A stretch of 64,000 nucleotides of DNA from Actinomycetota bacterium. Lineage in GTDB: Bacteria; Actinomycetota; Humimicrobiia; Humimicrobiales; Humimicrobiaceae. Shown here piece after piece: positions 57,314 to 64,000 of the stretch (position 1 is the stretch's first letter; each line of letters opens with the position of its first letter). Both the position numbers and the translations under genes were made by a program. The notes under the pieces were generated by a model. That model worked only from the letters and a program-made list of their open reading frames with translations. It did not search any database and was not told where the DNA came from. The stretch covers positions 5,633-69,632 of the forward strand of contig JAMCQQ010000063.1 in NCBI GenBank assembly GCA_023379515.1. Reading direction: 5' to 3'.

Positions 57314-58168
57314 TTGATTAATGAGCCAATAAGTCTGAAAAAAACTAAGAAATATTCATTTTTAAAATTTATAAATTATTCATCAATGTATATTTTTTTA
57401 GCAATAGCAGTTATTGTTTCCTTAGGTCCATTTACTGAAATATTAAGATTATCTTTTAAAGACACCATGTTTTTAATTGGTTCAGAAGATATTAAATATT
57501 CGTTAATAAATTATATCAATCTATTAACAAAAACAAATTTTTTAAGATGGACTCTTAATACTATAATATATGCATTTTCAGTTGTAGTAATTAAAGTTAT
57601 TTTAGATACACTTACCGGATACATATTTGCAAAATTTAATTTTCCTGGTAAAAATTTTATTTTCTTAGGGGTATTAGGAACAATAATGATACCATTTGCA
57701 GTGTTAATATATCCATCTTATGTGATAATTACAAAATTAGGTTTAATAAATACCTATCCTGGGTTAATAATACCTATGCTTGCTAATCCCTTTGGCATCT
57801 TTTTGATGAGGCAGTTTATATCATCTATACCTAATGATATCATCGAATCTGCAAGAATAGACGGTTGTACAGAATTAGGTATTTTTTTTAAGATTATAAT
57901 ACCATTAAGTAGACCCGGTCAAACTGTGCTTGCTATTATAACTTTTGTTTGGCAGTGGACAAATCTTATTTGGCCTCTTGTTGTTACTAACAAAGATCAA
58001 ATGAGAACATTACCTTTAGGGTTGGCAACTATTCCTACCGAATATATTGTGGATTGGGGTATTATGGCAGCAGGGGCCCTTTTAAGTATTGCCCCCATAT
58101 TAATATTTTTTTTAATATATCAAAAAGGATTTATTGAAGGTATGACTTCGGGAGCTGTAAAAGGTTAA
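57314..58168 (+). CDS. Sugar ABC transporter permease (MalG/UgpE-like), cassette E
   Basis: A 284-residue, six-segment membrane protein. EAA loop DIIESARIDGCTELGIFFKIIIPLSRPG. TTG start three codons after the previous stop, with GAGGG overlapping the end of that gene. No ATP-binding subunit follows, so the importer must borrow an MsmK/MsiK-like ATPase encoded elsewhere. Confidence 0.88.
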   Translation: MINEPISLKKTKKYSFLKFINYSSMYIFLAIAVIVSLGPFTEILRLSFKDTMFLIGSEDIKYSLINYINLLTKTNFLRWTLNTIIYAFSVVVIKVILDTLTGYIFAKFNFPGKNFIFLGVLGTIMIPFAVLIYPSYVIITKLGLINTYPGLIIPMLANPFGIFLMRQFISSIPNDIIESARIDGCTELGIFFKIIIPLSRPGQTVLAIITFVWQWTNLIWPLVVTNKDQMRTLPLGLATIPTEYIVDWGIMAAGALLSIAPILIFFLIYQKGFIEGMTSGAVKG

Positions 58169-58585
58169 ATTAAAAAATGATTTTATTAGCTTTTTAAATT
58201 AGAGAATTTGATATTTATTTGTTGGTTTTAATAAATATCATGGCTACTTTAACAGAAAGATTAGAAAAAAGGCCTATATTTATTTTTTAGCTAATATAAA
58301 AAGCAATATATATGATTATATTATTTGTGGTTATGAATTTAAAAAAGGGAATTGCTTAGAGATATTACAAAAAGTCCGGATTTGATACTAAGATTTGCAA
58401 ATTAGGGAAAAATAAGGATAAAAACATAAAATATATTTTTTAGAATATAAAAATAGGTAATTTTTTACCTGAAATTTTAAAAATTATATAAGTTTTAAGT
58501 TTGAGAACTATTAAATTTTATAGAAAATTGTCATAACAAGTTGGAAAGAATAATTATAAAAAGATAAATATGGTAAGGATGAAAA
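58169..58585. other. Intergenic region upstream of the GntR regulator
   Basis: About 415 bp of AT-rich DNA without a credible gene. A 16-bp palindrome AGGTAATTTTTTACCT sits at 58455-58470. No clear terminator for cassette E is visible. Confidence 0.4.
58455..58470. promoter_or_regulatory. Palindrome AGGTAA-TTTT-TTACCT, possible GntR operator
   Basis: Perfect 6-bp arms about 115 bp ahead of the GntR gene. GntR-family sites often show GT(n)AC symmetry, but no promoter was identified nearby and only one copy is present. Confidence 0.3.
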
Positions 58586-59320
58586 ATGACAAACAAAATT
58601 GATAAAAGCAACCCATTACCACTGCATTATCAATTAAAAGAGCTGATAATACAGGAAATAGAATCCGGTAAATATAAGATAGGGGACAAGCTTCCCACAG
58701 AAGAAGAACTTTGTGAGAGATTTGATTTAAGCAGGATTACGGTTAGAAATACATTTAGAAATCTTGAAAATATGGGATATGTTATCAGAAGGCGAAGTTT
58801 GGGAACTTTTGTATCAAAACCAAATATTATTCAAGGTCCCAAGAAGCTTAAAAGTTTTACGGAAGATATTAAAAGTTTAGGATATTCCCCAAGCTCAAAG
58901 GAGCTGAGCCGTGAAGTTATACCAGCTCCAGAGTTTGTAAAGGAAAAATTAAACCTTCTAAATGATGAAAATGTTATCTGTCTTAAAAGACTAAGGCTTG
59001 CAAATAATGAACCCATGGGTATCCAGGAAACCTATCTTCCTTTTAACAAATTTAAGAAGCTTCTTGAAGAAAATGAGATCCAGTCCTTATATAAATTGAT
59101 GAGTGAAAAATTGAATATAGAAGTCAAATATGCAACAGAAACTTACAGATCGGTTGCTCTTGATGAGCTGGAGGCGAAATTATTGAAAGTAAGCAAGAAA
59201 TCGCCTGCATTTTATGTTGAGAGGATAGGATATGACATTGAAAAAATACCGATAGAATTTGTCAAGTCATTCATGAGAGCTGACAAATATATTGTGACAA
59301 TAAATTTATTTCAGGAATAA
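58586..59320 (+). CDS. GntR/HutC-family regulator with UTRA domain (NagR-like)
   Basis: A 244-residue protein. N-terminal winged helix PLPLHYQLKELIIQEIESGKYKIGDKLPTEEELCERFDLSRITVRNTFRNLENMGYVIRRRSLGTFV, then a UTRA effector domain (~residues 90-240). The HutC/YvoA subgroup frequently senses glucosamine-6-phosphate or GlcNAc-6-phosphate. Context (ROK kinase, deacetylase, NagB) agrees. First gene of cassette F, three bases before the kinase start. Confidence 0.87.
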   Translation: MTNKIDKSNPLPLHYQLKELIIQEIESGKYKIGDKLPTEEELCERFDLSRITVRNTFRNLENMGYVIRRRSLGTFVSKPNIIQGPKKLKSFTEDIKSLGYSPSSKELSREVIPAPEFVKEKLNLLNDENVICLKRLRLANNEPMGIQETYLPFNKFKKLLEENEIQSLYKLMSEKLNIEVKYATETYRSVALDELEAKLLKVSKKSPAFYVERIGYDIEKIPIEFVKSFMRADKYIVTINLFQE

Positions 59321-59322
59321 AA

Positions 59323-60249
59323 ATGGATAAGAAATTATTAGGCATAGATATAGGTGGTTCAAAGGTACAGATCGGGCTGATAGATAAAGAATTGAACTTG
59401 CTTGATGAAAAAAAAGTAATCATAACCGGCCTCACTAAAGACAGTATTCTTGATTATATCGAAGAGAATATTTTTAGAATTTTAAATAAGAACAAGTTAA
59501 GTAAGGTTGATATTGAATTAATTGGGATAAGCACTCCCTCAGTGATAAATGAAGAAAGAGATACTATCTTATGGTCTCCAAATCTTCCCGGTTGGGAAAA
59601 TTTCAATGTAAAAGAATATTTTTCCAAAAAGTTTGAAACTGAGATACTTCTGGAAAATGACCTTAATGCAGCAGCTGTTGCAGAATATGAAAAGGAATAT
59701 AAAAGCAAAACAAAAAATATTGTTTTCATATCCATAGGCACCGGAATAGGAGCAGGAATAATAATAAATAGAGAATTATACAGAGGAGAGAACGGGCTTG
59801 CGGGTTCCATAGGCTGGTTCATAAATGATGTTTCAGAAGCAAAGAAGGAAAGGAAGAGTAGTACTTCAGGTTGGCTGGAGTTGAATTCTTCAGGTGTGTA
59901 TCTTAATAGCAAGATAAACAAAAATGAAAAATTTAATAGTAGAGAAGAAAATTATTCCTACCCTAAAAAGGTGATTGAATCTTATAAAAATGGTGATGTC
60001 AATGTAAAAACAATTGTTGATAAAATGCTCGTCTCTATCGGGGTTGCAATTTCAAATATTGTATCTCTCCTGGATATAGGTACTATTGTTATGGGAGGAA
60101 GTATAGGAATGGACCTGGCTTTCTCGTTTGACTACTTAAAATCGATAATAAAAAGTAATGCTCAGCCTTTTGCAGCGAAAAAGGTAAATATCTGTTTAAG
60201 CAATTTAAAAAATGCGTCTTTAATAGGTTCTGTAGTAAGACATAATTAG
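59323..60249 (+). CDS. ROK-family sugar kinase
   Basis: A 308-residue protein with the phosphate loop GIDIGGSKVQIGLID (residues 6-20), LLENDLNAAAVAEYEKEY (catalytic Asp in NDLNAAA) and SIGTGIGAGIIINRELYRGENGLAGSIGW. The cysteine-rich zinc motif of classical ROK kinases (CxCGxxGC) is not present; that segment is replaced by SSTSGWLELNSSG. It likely phosphorylates GlcNAc, glucosamine or a related hexose. ATG follows the GntR stop by two bases. Confidence 0.83.
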   Translation: MDKKLLGIDIGGSKVQIGLIDKELNLLDEKKVIITGLTKDSILDYIEENIFRILNKNKLSKVDIELIGISTPSVINEERDTILWSPNLPGWENFNVKEYFSKKFETEILLENDLNAAAVAEYEKEYKSKTKNIVFISIGTGIGAGIIINRELYRGENGLAGSIGWFINDVSEAKKERKSSTSGWLELNSSGVYLNSKINKNEKFNSREENYSYPKKVIESYKNGDVNVKTIVDKMLVSIGVAISNIVSLLDIGTIVMGGSIGMDLAFSFDYLKSIIKSNAQPFAAKKVNICLSNLKNASLIGSVVRHN

Positions 60250-60278
60250 CAAGAAGCAATTAGAGGAAAGGGATAGAA

Positions 60279-61412
60279 GTGGATATTTTTTACAGAAAAG
60301 ATGCAGCAAAAGCAATAGGTCGTTATAAAGAGTGGTTTAAAGAAGATGGAAAAGAAAAATATATAATTAATCTGATTCCTAAAGAGTGGAAATCATATAA
60401 CTACGATCTTTGGATTGACCCCAAAACACCAAAGCTTCTCAGTCAATACGATTTTACTGACAGGGATGAACTTTACAGATATATAGATGCCATGACAATG
60501 CAGATACAGAAATATTGGGAAATAAAACTTGACTGGAACCTTGATGATGACATGGTTCCAACTCATACTGTAAAGCTAGGATACGCAGAACAAGCTGCGG
60601 CAATTTCGGGAGAAAATCCTAAATACAGCAATGTAGGCCAGACAAGCTACCTTGAGCCTTTTTTAAAAGAATATGAAAGTATTTATTTAGATAAAATAAG
60701 ATTTTTACCAAAAAACAAATGGGCAGCAATTCTTGAAGATTCTTTGACTTATCTTTCAAAAAAGGCAGAAAACAGGTTTTTTGTTGAATCAAGACTTGAT
60801 GCAAGCAATCCAAGCGATTTGGCGTTTGAATTCAGGGGTAAAGATCTTTTTACAGACTTTTATGATAATCCTGAAGGAGTAAAGAATCTGCTTGATATTT
60901 GCTGCCGTGAGTCTATTAAATTTGTTGAATATTTTAGATCCATAACTAAACAGGTTGACGGTGGTTATCCTTTAACATGGCATGGGGGAACCTGGACTCC
61001 TGGAAATACATACGCCCATGATGGGGATAATATTGCAGACCAGGTTTCGGGGAAGATCTTTACAGACTTTTTAATTCCTTTTCATAACAAAATGTCAGAA
61101 CACTTTGGAGGTTGTGTTTTTGGAAGAGAAGCAAAGAGCGAGCACCTGTGGAAAGAAATTCCAAAAATAAGCATGATTAAGGCCTGGGCTCCAAGAAGTC
61201 TTGAAGGGATATATGAAGTTACCGAAGAAGTTCTTGAAAGAATTATCGATGTTACCGGAGATCTGCCGCTCATATTGGAGTCAGATATTTACGAAAGATT
61301 TTTGCAGTATACAAATATTGTTAAAAAAAGGAATATTAAAGCTTTTTTCATTGCACATTGCAGGGATTTAAACGAAGCAAAAGAAATATTGAAGATAGTA
61401 AGAAGCCTTTAA
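60279..61412 (+). CDS. URO-D-superfamily-like protein, divergent, cassette F
   Basis: A 377-residue protein. The pattern FYDNPEGVKNLLDICCRESIKFVEYFRSITKQVDGGYPLTWHGGTWTPGNTYAHDGDNIADQVSGKIFTDFLIPFHNKMSEHFGG, and a C-terminal LEGIYEVTEEVLERIIDVTGDLPLILES, resemble the barrel halves of URO-D-family proteins. No HSCG metal motif is present. GTG start with AAAGGGAT upstream. It lies between the ROK kinase and the deacetylase. Function unknown; family assignment is by layout and is less secure than for 11474 and 35410. Confidence 0.55.
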   Translation: MDIFYRKDAAKAIGRYKEWFKEDGKEKYIINLIPKEWKSYNYDLWIDPKTPKLLSQYDFTDRDELYRYIDAMTMQIQKYWEIKLDWNLDDDMVPTHTVKLGYAEQAAAISGENPKYSNVGQTSYLEPFLKEYESIYLDKIRFLPKNKWAAILEDSLTYLSKKAENRFFVESRLDASNPSDLAFEFRGKDLFTDFYDNPEGVKNLLDICCRESIKFVEYFRSITKQVDGGYPLTWHGGTWTPGNTYAHDGDNIADQVSGKIFTDFLIPFHNKMSEHFGGCVFGREAKSEHLWKEIPKISMIKAWAPRSLEGIYEVTEEVLERIIDVTGDLPLILESDIYERFLQYTNIVKKRNIKAFFIAHCRDLNEAKEILKIVRSL

Positions 61413-61427
61413 AAAAATAAAAGTATT

Positions 61428-62195
61428 ATGAAAAGTGTCAATGGAGGAAAATTGCTTTTCACAAAAAATAATATAGGTTGGAACAATTTTATAAATCTTG
61501 ATAATGAGAATAACCGGATTGTCTTTTTTGGAGCTCATGATTTTGACATTCAGGTTACTTCAGGAGCGGCTATTCTGGCATTAATTGAAATGGGATTTGA
61601 AAGTTTTATAATTAATTTTACCTTAGGCGAGAAAGTTGCCAACGAAATAAGCTCAGAGGAGTATATTTTAGTTAAAAAAAGAGACAGCGAAAAAAGTGCG
61701 GAACTGCTAAATGTAAAAATTAAGAATTTATCCTATAAAGATGCCGAACTTTATTACAATAATAAACTGGTGATGGAAATTATTGATGAAATAAGAGCTT
61801 TAAAACCCCAGGTTGTTGTAACGCATTGGAAAGAAAGCATGCACAAGGATCACATGGTAGTGCATAAAGTTGTATCTGAAGCTGTTTTCCTGTCTGAATT
61901 AAATAATATTAAAACCAGTTATCCGGCTCATAAGGTTGAGAATGTTCTGTTTACCGAAAACTGGGAGGACAATTACAATTTTATGCCAAATGTGTATGTG
62001 GATACAGAAAAACAAATGGAAAAGTGGGAGTCGGCAGTTTCAGGCTATGATTTTTTAAACAAGTCCTTGAGTATGTTCCCTTATATAGATTATTACAAGT
62101 CTTTGGCAAGACTTAGGGGGATTGAAGCTGGTTTTAAATATGCGCAATGTTTCAGAATAGAGGAAGATCCTAAAATCAGGATTTTTAGGAGTTAA
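61428..62195 (+). CDS. PIG-L (LmbE-like) deacetylase family protein with altered zinc motif
   Basis: A 255-residue protein. RIVFFGAHDFDIQVTSGAAILALIEMGFESFIINFTLGE corresponds to the PIG-L N-terminal motif, normally AHPDDE, here AHDFDI. KRDSEKSAELLNVKIKNL and VVVTHWKESMHKDHMVVHKVV (HxDH) follow as expected. PIG-L enzymes remove the N-acetyl group from GlcNAc derivatives with zinc. The changed motif keeps a His and an Asp, so activity is possible but uncertain. No strong ribosome site. Confidence 0.75.
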   Translation: MKSVNGGKLLFTKNNIGWNNFINLDNENNRIVFFGAHDFDIQVTSGAAILALIEMGFESFIINFTLGEKVANEISSEEYILVKKRDSEKSAELLNVKIKNLSYKDAELYYNNKLVMEIIDEIRALKPQVVVTHWKESMHKDHMVVHKVVSEAVFLSELNNIKTSYPAHKVENVLFTENWEDNYNFMPNVYVDTEKQMEKWESAVSGYDFLNKSLSMFPYIDYYKSLARLRGIEAGFKYAQCFRIEEDPKIRIFRS

Positions 62196-62237
62196 TGTTT
62201 GGTCTTAAAATAATTTTAATAAAAAGAAAGGTAAAAA

Positions 62238-62993
62238 ATGTCAAGCGAAGTTTTTTTGGAAAAAATTCAAGATGTTATTAAAGAACTCGCAGTTGAAGAA
62301 ATAACACAAATTAAAAAAGCTGCCATAATAATGGCTGATTCTTTGGAAAAAGAAAGATTTGTTTATTTGTTTGGAAGCGGTCACTCAGTTTTGCCTTGTA
62401 TGGATGTTTTCCCAAGATATGGTACTTTTGTAGGGTTACAACCTATTACAGATAACCGTTTGATGTGGAGCAATGTTGCAGGAATAGGCGGAACAAGGGA
62501 ACTTCTCTGGATAGAGAGACAGGAAGGATACGTAAAGGAGATATTAAAAAGTTTTAATATGAGCAGGGAAGACTCGATCATTATATTTTCTCATGGTGGA
62601 GTTAATGCTGCACCAGTTGAAATGGCTCTTTTATGTAAGGAAAGAGGTTTAAAAGTAATAGGTATTACAAATAAGGCATATCTTAAGATATCAAAACCAA
62701 CTCATTCCAGCGGTAAAAGACTTGGAGATATTGCTGACATAGTCATAGATAATCATGCACCTGTTGAAGACTGCCTGGTTGAAGTTGAAAACTTAAAATA
62801 CAAGGTTGCACCTGCATCAACTATTACAAGCATTGTCATTTCAATGTCGCTTGTAGCTGAGACTGCAGCAATTTTAACAGCAAGAGGGAAAAAACTGGAT
62901 GTCTTTATTTCGCCGACTGCAGCAGGATCTGAAAAAAATCATAATGATAAGGTTTATGAATCATATATGGAAAAGGTATATAGAAAATGGTAG
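62238..62993 (+). CDS. SIS-domain sugar isomerase-like protein (UPF0309-like), first copy
   Basis: A 251-residue protein. The SIS core shows VYLFGSGHSVLPCMDVFPRYG, IIIFSHGGVNAAPVEMALLCKERGLKVIGITNKAY and a C-terminal helix set. SIS domains bind phosphosugars and catalyse isomerisation or act as regulators. AGAAAGG precedes the ATG. It ends seven bases before nagB. Confidence 0.82.
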   Translation: MSSEVFLEKIQDVIKELAVEEITQIKKAAIIMADSLEKERFVYLFGSGHSVLPCMDVFPRYGTFVGLQPITDNRLMWSNVAGIGGTRELLWIERQEGYVKEILKSFNMSREDSIIIFSHGGVNAAPVEMALLCKERGLKVIGITNKAYLKISKPTHSSGKRLGDIADIVIDNHAPVEDCLVEVENLKYKVAPASTITSIVISMSLVAETAAILTARGKKLDVFISPTAAGSEKNHNDKVYESYMEKVYRKW

Positions 62994-63000
62994 GAAAAAA

Positions 63001-63753
63001 ATGAGGCTCATAATAGAGAAAGATTATGAATCATTGTCTGACAGGGCAGTATTTATAATAAAAAATCTTATAGAAAATGAAGAAGTAAAAACAATTGCTT
63101 TTCCAACAGGGAAAACTCCAATGCTTTTATACAATAAGATAGTGGATAAATATAGAAATAATGAGGTAGACTTTTCGAAAATTACCGGGTTTCTGGTAGA
63201 TGAGTATTATCCTATTTCCCATAAGTCTAAAATCAACTTCAGGAACTTCATAGATAAATATCTCTGCGACCATGTAAAAATGAAAAAAATGTATTATTTT
63301 GACAGTGAAAATAAGGATTTTTTACAGGAATGCAATGATTATGAAGCCAAAATAAAAGAAGAAGGCGGAATTGATTTGACAATTTTGGGAATAGGGGACA
63401 ACGGCCATATAGGTTTTAATGAACCTGGCAGTGATTTTTTAAGCAGGGTAAGATTAGTGGAGCTTAAAAGCACCACCATAACGAAAAACAAGGTTAAATA
63501 TAATGCTGGAGAGCTGAATCAGAAATATGCTTTAACCATAGGCATCTTAAATATATTCAAGTCGAAAAAAATATTAATCATGGCATCTGGCAGGGAGAAG
63601 GGTGAGATAGTAAAGAGAATCATTGAGGGGCCCATTAATAATGAGCTGCCAGCTTCAATTCTTAAAATCCATCAGGATATTACTATGTTAGTTGACAGAG
63701 ATGCCGCCGTTTTATTAAACGAAGAAATTTTATCTTTGATAAAAAGCAATTAG
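63001..63753 (+). CDS. nagB: Glucosamine-6-phosphate deaminase
   Basis: About 250 residues. FPTGKTPMLLYNKI (phosphate loop), FLVDEYYPI (catalytic Asp67), LGIGDNGHIGFNEPG (His/Glu relay) and ALTIGILNIFKSKKILIMASG match NagB. It converts glucosamine-6-phosphate to fructose-6-phosphate and ammonia in the cytosol, feeding glycolysis. A frame from 62899 overlaps the SIS gene; ATG 63001 with AGGAA upstream gives the normal N-terminus and is the start. Confidence 0.9.
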   Translation: MRLIIEKDYESLSDRAVFIIKNLIENEEVKTIAFPTGKTPMLLYNKIVDKYRNNEVDFSKITGFLVDEYYPISHKSKINFRNFIDKYLCDHVKMKKMYYFDSENKDFLQECNDYEAKIKEEGGIDLTILGIGDNGHIGFNEPGSDFLSRVRLVELKSTTITKNKVKYNAGELNQKYALTIGILNIFKSKKILIMASGREKGEIVKRIIEGPINNELPASILKIHQDITMLVDRDAAVLLNEEILSLIKSN

Positions 63754-63781
63754 TAATACATGAAGAGCATAAAGGAGTTTT

Positions 63782-64000
63782 ATGTATATAGAAAAATATT
63801 TTGAATTTGTTATAGATAATGTAAAAAAAATATATGAGACCCAGACGGAAAATATAAAAAAGTCAGCAGATATTATTACTAATTGCATACTAAATAAAGG
63901 CTCTGTTTATGTATTTGGGGCTACACATGCGGGCATTTTATCAGAAGAATTGTTTTACAGGGCGGGCGGATTGATGCTGATAAACCCAATTTTTCCGCCA
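63782..64000 (+). CDS. SIS-domain protein, second copy (partial, C-terminus off the window)
   Basis: Open from ATG 63782 to the window end, 73 codons. MYIEKYFEFVIDNVKKIYETQTENIKKSADIITNCILNKGSVYVFGATHAGILSEELFYRAGGLMLINPIFPP lines up with the N-terminal part of the SIS protein at 62238 (FVYLFGSGHSVLPCMDVFPRYG...). AAAGGAG lies just before the ATG. It extends the amino-sugar operon beyond the window. Confidence 0.75.
   Translation, partial: MYIEKYFEFVIDNVKKIYETQTENIKKSADIITNCILNKGSVYVFGATHAGILSEELFYRAGGLMLINPIFPP

Noticed and set aside
62899..63000. Upstream extension of NagB by 34 residues
   Set aside because: It runs out of frame through the end of the SIS gene, and the residues resemble no NagB N-terminus.

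Overview
The window comes from an AT-rich, anaerobic, heterotrophic bacterium. Signs of anaerobic fermentation are a single-chain pyruvate:ferredoxin oxidoreductase, an ADP-forming acyl-CoA synthetase and an iron-type alcohol dehydrogenase. The long, Bacillus-like SRP RNA in front of dnaX-ybaB and the Thr/Ala/Glu-rich linkers behind the lipobox of every solute-binding lipoprotein resemble uncultivated low-GC lineages such as Humimicrobiia-like Actinomycetota or Atribacterota. That placement is a weak inference; there is no rRNA here to settle it.

Layout. 1-6300 is mixed housekeeping and accessory DNA: the 5' part of an M29 aminopeptidase (minus), a tRNA-Ser(CGA) followed by a 167-bp tandem repeat that copies the tRNA 3' end, a HEPN/MNT pair, a 5'-nucleotidase-family phosphatase, a P-II protein and an MFS transporter. 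6007-8583 is SRP RNA-dnaX-ybaB. recR, normally next to ybaB, lies 28 kb away at 36778. A 67-bp near-copy of the 3' end of nifJ sits just behind recR, while intact nifJ starts 9 kb further on. I read this as an ancestral dnaX-ybaB-recR/nifJ neighbourhood opened at two points by carbohydrate-catabolism cassettes.

Cassettes. A (8840-17862): SorC regulator, FGGY kinase, URO-D-family protein, ribose-type ABC importer, second SorC regulator. Two minus-strand genes follow (thiamine-binding protein, metallo-beta-lactamase-fold hydrolase). B (19313-30754): zinc dehydrogenase, FGGY kinase, ABC importer, class II aldolase, TPP-dependent E1 alpha/beta without E2/E3, ADP-forming acyl-CoA synthetase. AraC regulator (minus). 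C (32384-36570): orphan binding protein, iron ADH, AllA-like cupin, URO-D-family protein. D (37796-46166): rhamnose-mutarotase-like protein, TIM-barrel isomerase, URO-D-like protein, ABC importer with two permeases, LacI regulator with a strong palindromic operator in front. Then nifJ and a DHOD-like gene (minus). E (51367-58168): PHP metallohydrolase, sulfatase-like enzyme lacking the formylglycine cysteine, family-1 binding protein and two permeases without an ATPase. F (58586-64000): GntR regulator, ROK kinase, URO-D-like protein, PIG-L deacetylase, two SIS proteins and NagB, an amino-sugar pathway that runs off the window.

How they work together: each cassette joins uptake to phosphorylation or oxidation, with products that could feed glycolysis, PFOR and ATP-forming acyl-CoA cleavage. 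Themes with no textbook explanation are the URO-D-superfamily protein in four cassettes (A, C, D, F), extra very strong Shine-Dalgarno sequences with no reading frame ahead of all five binding-protein genes, and a hairpin directly behind each of them.
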